NCBI GenBank assembly: GCA_009602725.1
Contig: WELB01000059.1
Coordinates: 183,236 to 194,923, forward strand
DNA: 11,688 nucleotides
Reading direction: 5' to 3'
From: Spirogloea muscicola
Taxonomy: Eukaryota > Streptophyta > Zygnematophyceae > Spirogloeales > Spirogloeaceae
Part shown: piece by piece, positions 9,100 through 11,688 of the stretch
How positions within the stretch are numbered: position 1 is the stretch's first letter
How the letters are laid out: each line of letters starts with the position of its first letter
Translations under genes and position numbers: made by a program
Notes under the pieces: generated by a model
What the model was told of the DNA's origin: nothing
The model's database searches: none
Seen by the model: the letters and a program-made list of their open reading frames with translations, nothing else

Positions 9100-9184
9100 N
9101 TGCTGCCTCTGGCTCTGGCCAGGGGACCCACTTCCAGGAGCCCAGCATCTCTGATCTGCGGCTGCTTAGCAGGGGTTACTGAGT
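9022..9184. repeat. 78-bp inverted repeat, head-to-head copies
   Basis: Arms 9022-9099 and 9107-9184 are complementary at about 70 of 78 positions by eye, around a 7-base centre that includes the only N in the window (9100). Each arm is the same segment of the repeat family, starting ACTCA.TAACCCCTGC and ending at GGCCAGAGCCAGAG. Confidence 0.9.
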
Positions 9185-9296
9185 GTCTCGTAGCAGCTTT
9201 GTTTCTGTTACTTAGCGCTTCCCCTGGCCCCCTTCTCGTACTCTGTTCATTCTTTTTCGGGCTGGTTATTCCAGCCCCTATTCTCAATGGGCGAGC
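9107..9296 (+). repeat. Inverted partial repeat copy
   Basis: The reverse complement of this stretch closely matches 10949-11187, which has an internal insertion: the TAACCCC segment, the GGAAGCGCTAAG block, GTACGAGAAGGGGGCCAG, a GGGCTGG hairpin (9259-9277) and a GCTCGCCCATTGAG block. Its orientation is opposite to copies A and B. Confidence 0.75.
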
Positions 9297-9501
9297 ACTT
9301 TCTTCTGCAGCGAGACGGCCAGGCAGAAGGGCTTCGTACCTGACATCTAGTATTCATGCATCGGTTAGCGACCTTTATGTTTTGACCCGTGGATTTTGAG
9401 CGGGTCAACCTGCTGTAGGTTATGTAGATATTTAGATGTGCTTGCTTGCCTTTGTACTTGGCCATTGGCCTATGTTTGTTTCAAATACACGAAATTTTCT
9501 T
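9297..9501. other. Unique stretch between repeat copies
   Basis: About 200 bp of more AT-rich sequence with no convincing ORF and no obvious match elsewhere in the window, except a 21-base stretch (9304-9324) that matches 10308-10328 at 20 positions. Possibly the original genomic spacer or another diverged element. Confidence 0.4.
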
Positions 9502-10255
9502 CTCTCTTGGCCATTCAGAGGCCCTCCATCGCGCAAGTGCACTACTTCTTCCATCAGTCACTACACACTCTATTTCTCCTGGCCTCCTCCCGGTCTCTCT
9601 CTGCAGGTGGCGGTGCTCGGCTCCCCAAGTTCGCTTGTCGTATTTGTGTGTGCTCACCCGTGAATAGTGACGTCCCCCTTCAGCCTGCATTCACGGTGTT
9701 ACATCAGCCCCACTTCTCATTAGGGCTTCGTTTTCTGTGACCCCAATGCCAGCACTGGCTTTTGCCTGAGCAGTGTGTTGGCTTGATTGGCGTCAGCGGC
9801 GGAGAGATTAAGAAGAAGTGGCTCTCCCAATGGGGGCAAGGGCTGCGAAAAGCCATTAAGAGATGAAGAGAAAGTTGGTCTCAAGGAGTGGCGATGGCTG
9901 TGATAGGCCAGCCCCACAAGAGAGAAGGCGCGCGCTGTGCGCATGAGTTGAAGAAAGAAACAGCTCCTTGTAAGTAAGGTATCGGCTGTGAGAGGCCAGC
10001 CCAAACAGACAGCGCTTCCGAACTTCCAGGCCACAGGAATGTACACGAGAAAGTGCGCGCCCATAGAGAAGAGGGGCTGGCTTAGGCCAGCCTATAAAGA
10101 ATGGACAAAATTCAGAGAGCCAAAAAGATGCCTACAAGAATAATGACACAGCTGGACACAAGACGACGCAACGGGAAACTCTGTAACCCCTGCTAAGCAG
10201 CCGCAGGTTGGAGAAGCTGGGCTCCTAGTAGCGGGTCCCCAGGCCAGAGACAGAG
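9502..10255 (-). repeat. Repeat copy B (retroelement 3'-end family)
   Basis: About 754 bp, direct copy of A. On the minus strand it starts inside the last codons of the ORF remnant at 10225-10566, so the rest reads as that element's 3' UTR. It has hairpins at 9896, 9984 and 10075, roughly 90 bases apart, and a minus-strand TGTAA at 9699-9703 that is altered in copy A. It shares the distal boundary (gccaagagag, minus strand) with copy A. Confidence 0.75.
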
Positions 10256-10566
10256 GCCGCAGCCAGGGCACGACCGGCACGCACATGCGACGCGCGAGCC
10301 ATGGACCTCTGCAGCGAGACGGACAGGCGCATTCGATACACCTGTGCGAGCGAGCCTGCAAAATGGAAGTCCACCGGCTCCCCATGGTAGCGGCGGGAGT
10401 GGGCGTGTGGCGCGAGCTGGTTGAGCAGCTCGAGCCACCGAGCGCCCACCACACCATGGGTGTCGATGGCGAGACGGAAGTACTCGTCCTCCCATGGATG
10501 GTCAGCGTAATTCAACTCCTTGGCCCGGGCTGCGTGTGTACAAGGTCTGAAAGGGCCAGAAGGCAC
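10225..10566 (-). pseudogene. Retroelement-like ORF C-terminal remnant
   Basis: An open minus-strand frame of about 113 codons with protein-like composition, ending TAG at 10227-10225. Visible segments are HPWEDEYFRLAIDTHGVVGA, RWLELLNQLAPHAH and VYRMRLSVSLQRSMAR. The D-T-x-G-x-x-G...L-L and R-L-S-V-S-L-Q-R pattern resembles C-terminal tails of reverse-transcriptase ORFs that I have seen in algal and protist genomes; this is recollection, not a search. It has no ATG, an in-frame TAG lies a short way upstream, and other repeat fragments abut it, so it is a 5'-truncated or broken copy. The frame's last codons are shared with repeat copies A and B, which ties the repeats to this element. Confidence 0.5.
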
Positions 10567-10619
10567 GCACAGAACTACTTCCCATGACTAGCGAGTGGGT
10601 GCTCAACAACTTCTAGTCA

Positions 10620-10878
10620 GCAAGTGCAGACGAAATGGAGGGAGGCCAAGCTGAGCCAATATACGGCACACGGGGATAAGAGAAGCGCCGCGGTGCCAGA
10701 GAGAGTAAGCGGCGCAGTGTGCATGAGTTTGAAGCAGAGGGGGCGGCGGCTGTTGAAAGCCAGCCCATCAAGAATGGACAAGGCCCAAAGCGCCAGCACC
10801 ACACAGCTACGCAAGAGACTACAGCGCATGGAACTCAGTAATTCCGAGTAAGCAGCCGCAAGTTGGAGTGACTTGCAG
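10620..10878 (-). repeat. Diverged repeat fragment C
   Basis: A degenerate family member: a TAATTCCGAGTAAGCAGCCGCA segment variant (about 10833-10878), a hairpin at 10748-10765 followed by the family's AAGAATGGACAA, a GCATGAGTTTGAAG block near 10718, and a GGGAGGCCAA block near 10639 shared with 11457-11466. Confidence 0.6.
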
Positions 10879-10946
10879 CTGGAAAAGAGGCTCCCGACGA
10901 CCCCCAGAAGTAGATTAAAACGGAGGCCAAATCAGATAGAAGGGAA

Positions 10947-11187
10947 GGGCTCGCCCATTGAGGATAGGGGCTGGAAAAGCCAGCCCAAGAAAGAAGGAAC
11001 AAAGTACGAGAAGGGGGCCAGAGGAAGCGCTAAGAAAACAAAGTACACAAAGAAAGAAAGCAGCTACAAATCAAGAAAGGGCTCGCCCACTGAGGATAGG
11101 GGCTGGACAAGCCAGCCCAAATCACTCAGTAACCCCTGCTAAGCAACCGCAAATCAGAGAGGCTAGGGTCCTGAAAGTGGGTCCCCT
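10947..11187 (-). repeat. Repeat copy D with internal duplication
   Basis: Two units of a 41-bp block (10947-10987 and 11079-11119, 132 bp apart), each with a perfect GGGCTGG/CCAGCCC hairpin, followed by the family's TAACCCCTGCTAAGC segment at 11124-11187. It is also the inverted match of 9107-9296. Confidence 0.75.
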
Positions 11188-11323
11188 AGATAGAAGTAGA
11201 TAGAAGTAGGCCAAATCAGTGCAGAATAGTAGTGCAAGCACTGCGAAGCCCTGGGAGACCGCTGGCTGGCTGCGAAGCGGCGGAGAACCGGGCGCTTCGG
11301 AACGGAAGAGAGCGAAGGCAAGC

Positions 11324-11466
11324 GGGGCGCATGAAATGCAAGGGAGGCCCCGGAAAGCAGAAGAAGTGAGCTCTTCCAAGCGGGGCGGGGGCTTCCAATC
11401 ACAGCCACTGGCTGACGCTGGAAGAGAGAGAAGGCGCGCGGGGCGCATGAAACGAAAGGGAGGCCA
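11324..11466. repeat. Two-unit repeat with GGGGCGCATGAAA core
   Basis: GGGGCGCATGAAA followed by an AAGGGAGGCC block occurs at 11324-11349 and again at 11440-11465, 116 bases apart, each preceded by a GAAGAGAG-type purine run. Related blocks lie in copies A, B and C. The stretch from 11188 to 11323 and the sequence between the units is otherwise unassigned. Confidence 0.55.
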
Positions 11467-11513
11467 ATGCAAGCCAATACATGGTCCTTGTTTGCGGCCT
11501 GGCCTTTCCGCAG

Positions 11514-11688
11514 CCATCATCGCCCCCCCCGCGGACCCAGCCGCTTACTCTCTCACGGCGAGCCCTGCCACTGCCAGCAGCCCGCTGGCGGCGAGGCGAG
11601 ACGCGCCAGCAGCCGCGCGCAGCTCCCCGCCCCGCTCCATGGAGCAAGGCGAGCGGCTGCCGCGCGCCGCCCTGCCGCCGCCGGCGCC
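11514..11688 (+). other. Possible 5' exon of a further gene (partial)
   Basis: After cctttccgcag the + strand becomes very GC-rich and one frame stays open to the window edge, rich in Ala, Ser and Pro. It includes an ATG at 11639-11641 (MEQGERLPRAALPPP). The composition resembles the 5' ends of the two genes in this window. Open frames are cheap in such GC-rich sequence, so this is tentative. Confidence 0.25.

Noticed and set aside
8600-11120. CRISPR-like array from regularly spaced palindromic repeats
   Set aside because: The host is eukaryotic, repeats are imperfect, and the intervening sequences are themselves repeated rather than unique spacers.
11122-11520. 132-aa minus-strand ORF with leucine/cysteine-rich stretches
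   Set aside because: It reads through repeat modules, and its internal peptide repeats mirror the DNA duplication; no family features.

Overview
The window is nuclear DNA from a green (Viridiplantae) eukaryote, most likely a chlorophyte alga. Its ribosomal protein eL36 reads like the plant/green form ([26 protein letters not shown]). The large + strand gene resembles plant VAD1 more than animal Aster/GRAMD1 proteins (AKTAGVFPNAIE, SRDEAF). Both genes are split by short GT-AG introns, and two TGTAA motifs, the usual chlorophyte poly(A) signal, lie downstream of the eL36 gene. A trebouxiophyte is possible but is a guess.

Layout. 1-682: very GC-rich leader or N-terminal coding sequence with a (CCG)14 tract. 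683-6570 (+): a 19-exon gene for a GRAM-VASt-transmembrane protein, 913 residues from the first in-frame ATG. Exons 2-6 encode the GRAM domain, exon 7 a long low-complexity linker, exons 8-14 the VASt (StART-like) domain, and exons 17-19 a membrane anchor and a charged helical tail. I placed every splice junction by reading frame and family similarity, and the exon lengths sum to a multiple of three. 6571-7283: convergent intergenic region. 7284-7955 (-): three-exon RPL36 (109 aa), with exon 1 sandwiched between two (CGG)n tracts. 7956-8269: its GC-rich upstream region with a near telo-box.

8270-11500 contains no intact gene. It is a nest of related repeats: two direct copies of about 0.8 kb, a head-to-head 78-bp inverted repeat with an N at its centre, and further partial copies. 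One copy is joined to a minus-strand ORF remnant whose last codons are part of the repeat. I read the family as the 3' ends of a 5'-truncated retroelement. Each copy carries several short hairpins with the stem GGGCTGG/CCAGCCC. The last ~170 bases turn GC-rich again and may begin another gene.

The two genes are not functionally linked as far as I can see. One is a presumed membrane-contact lipid (sterol) transfer or cell-death regulator, the other a housekeeping ribosomal protein. Both transcripts would carry (CCG)n near their 5' ends on the sense strand.
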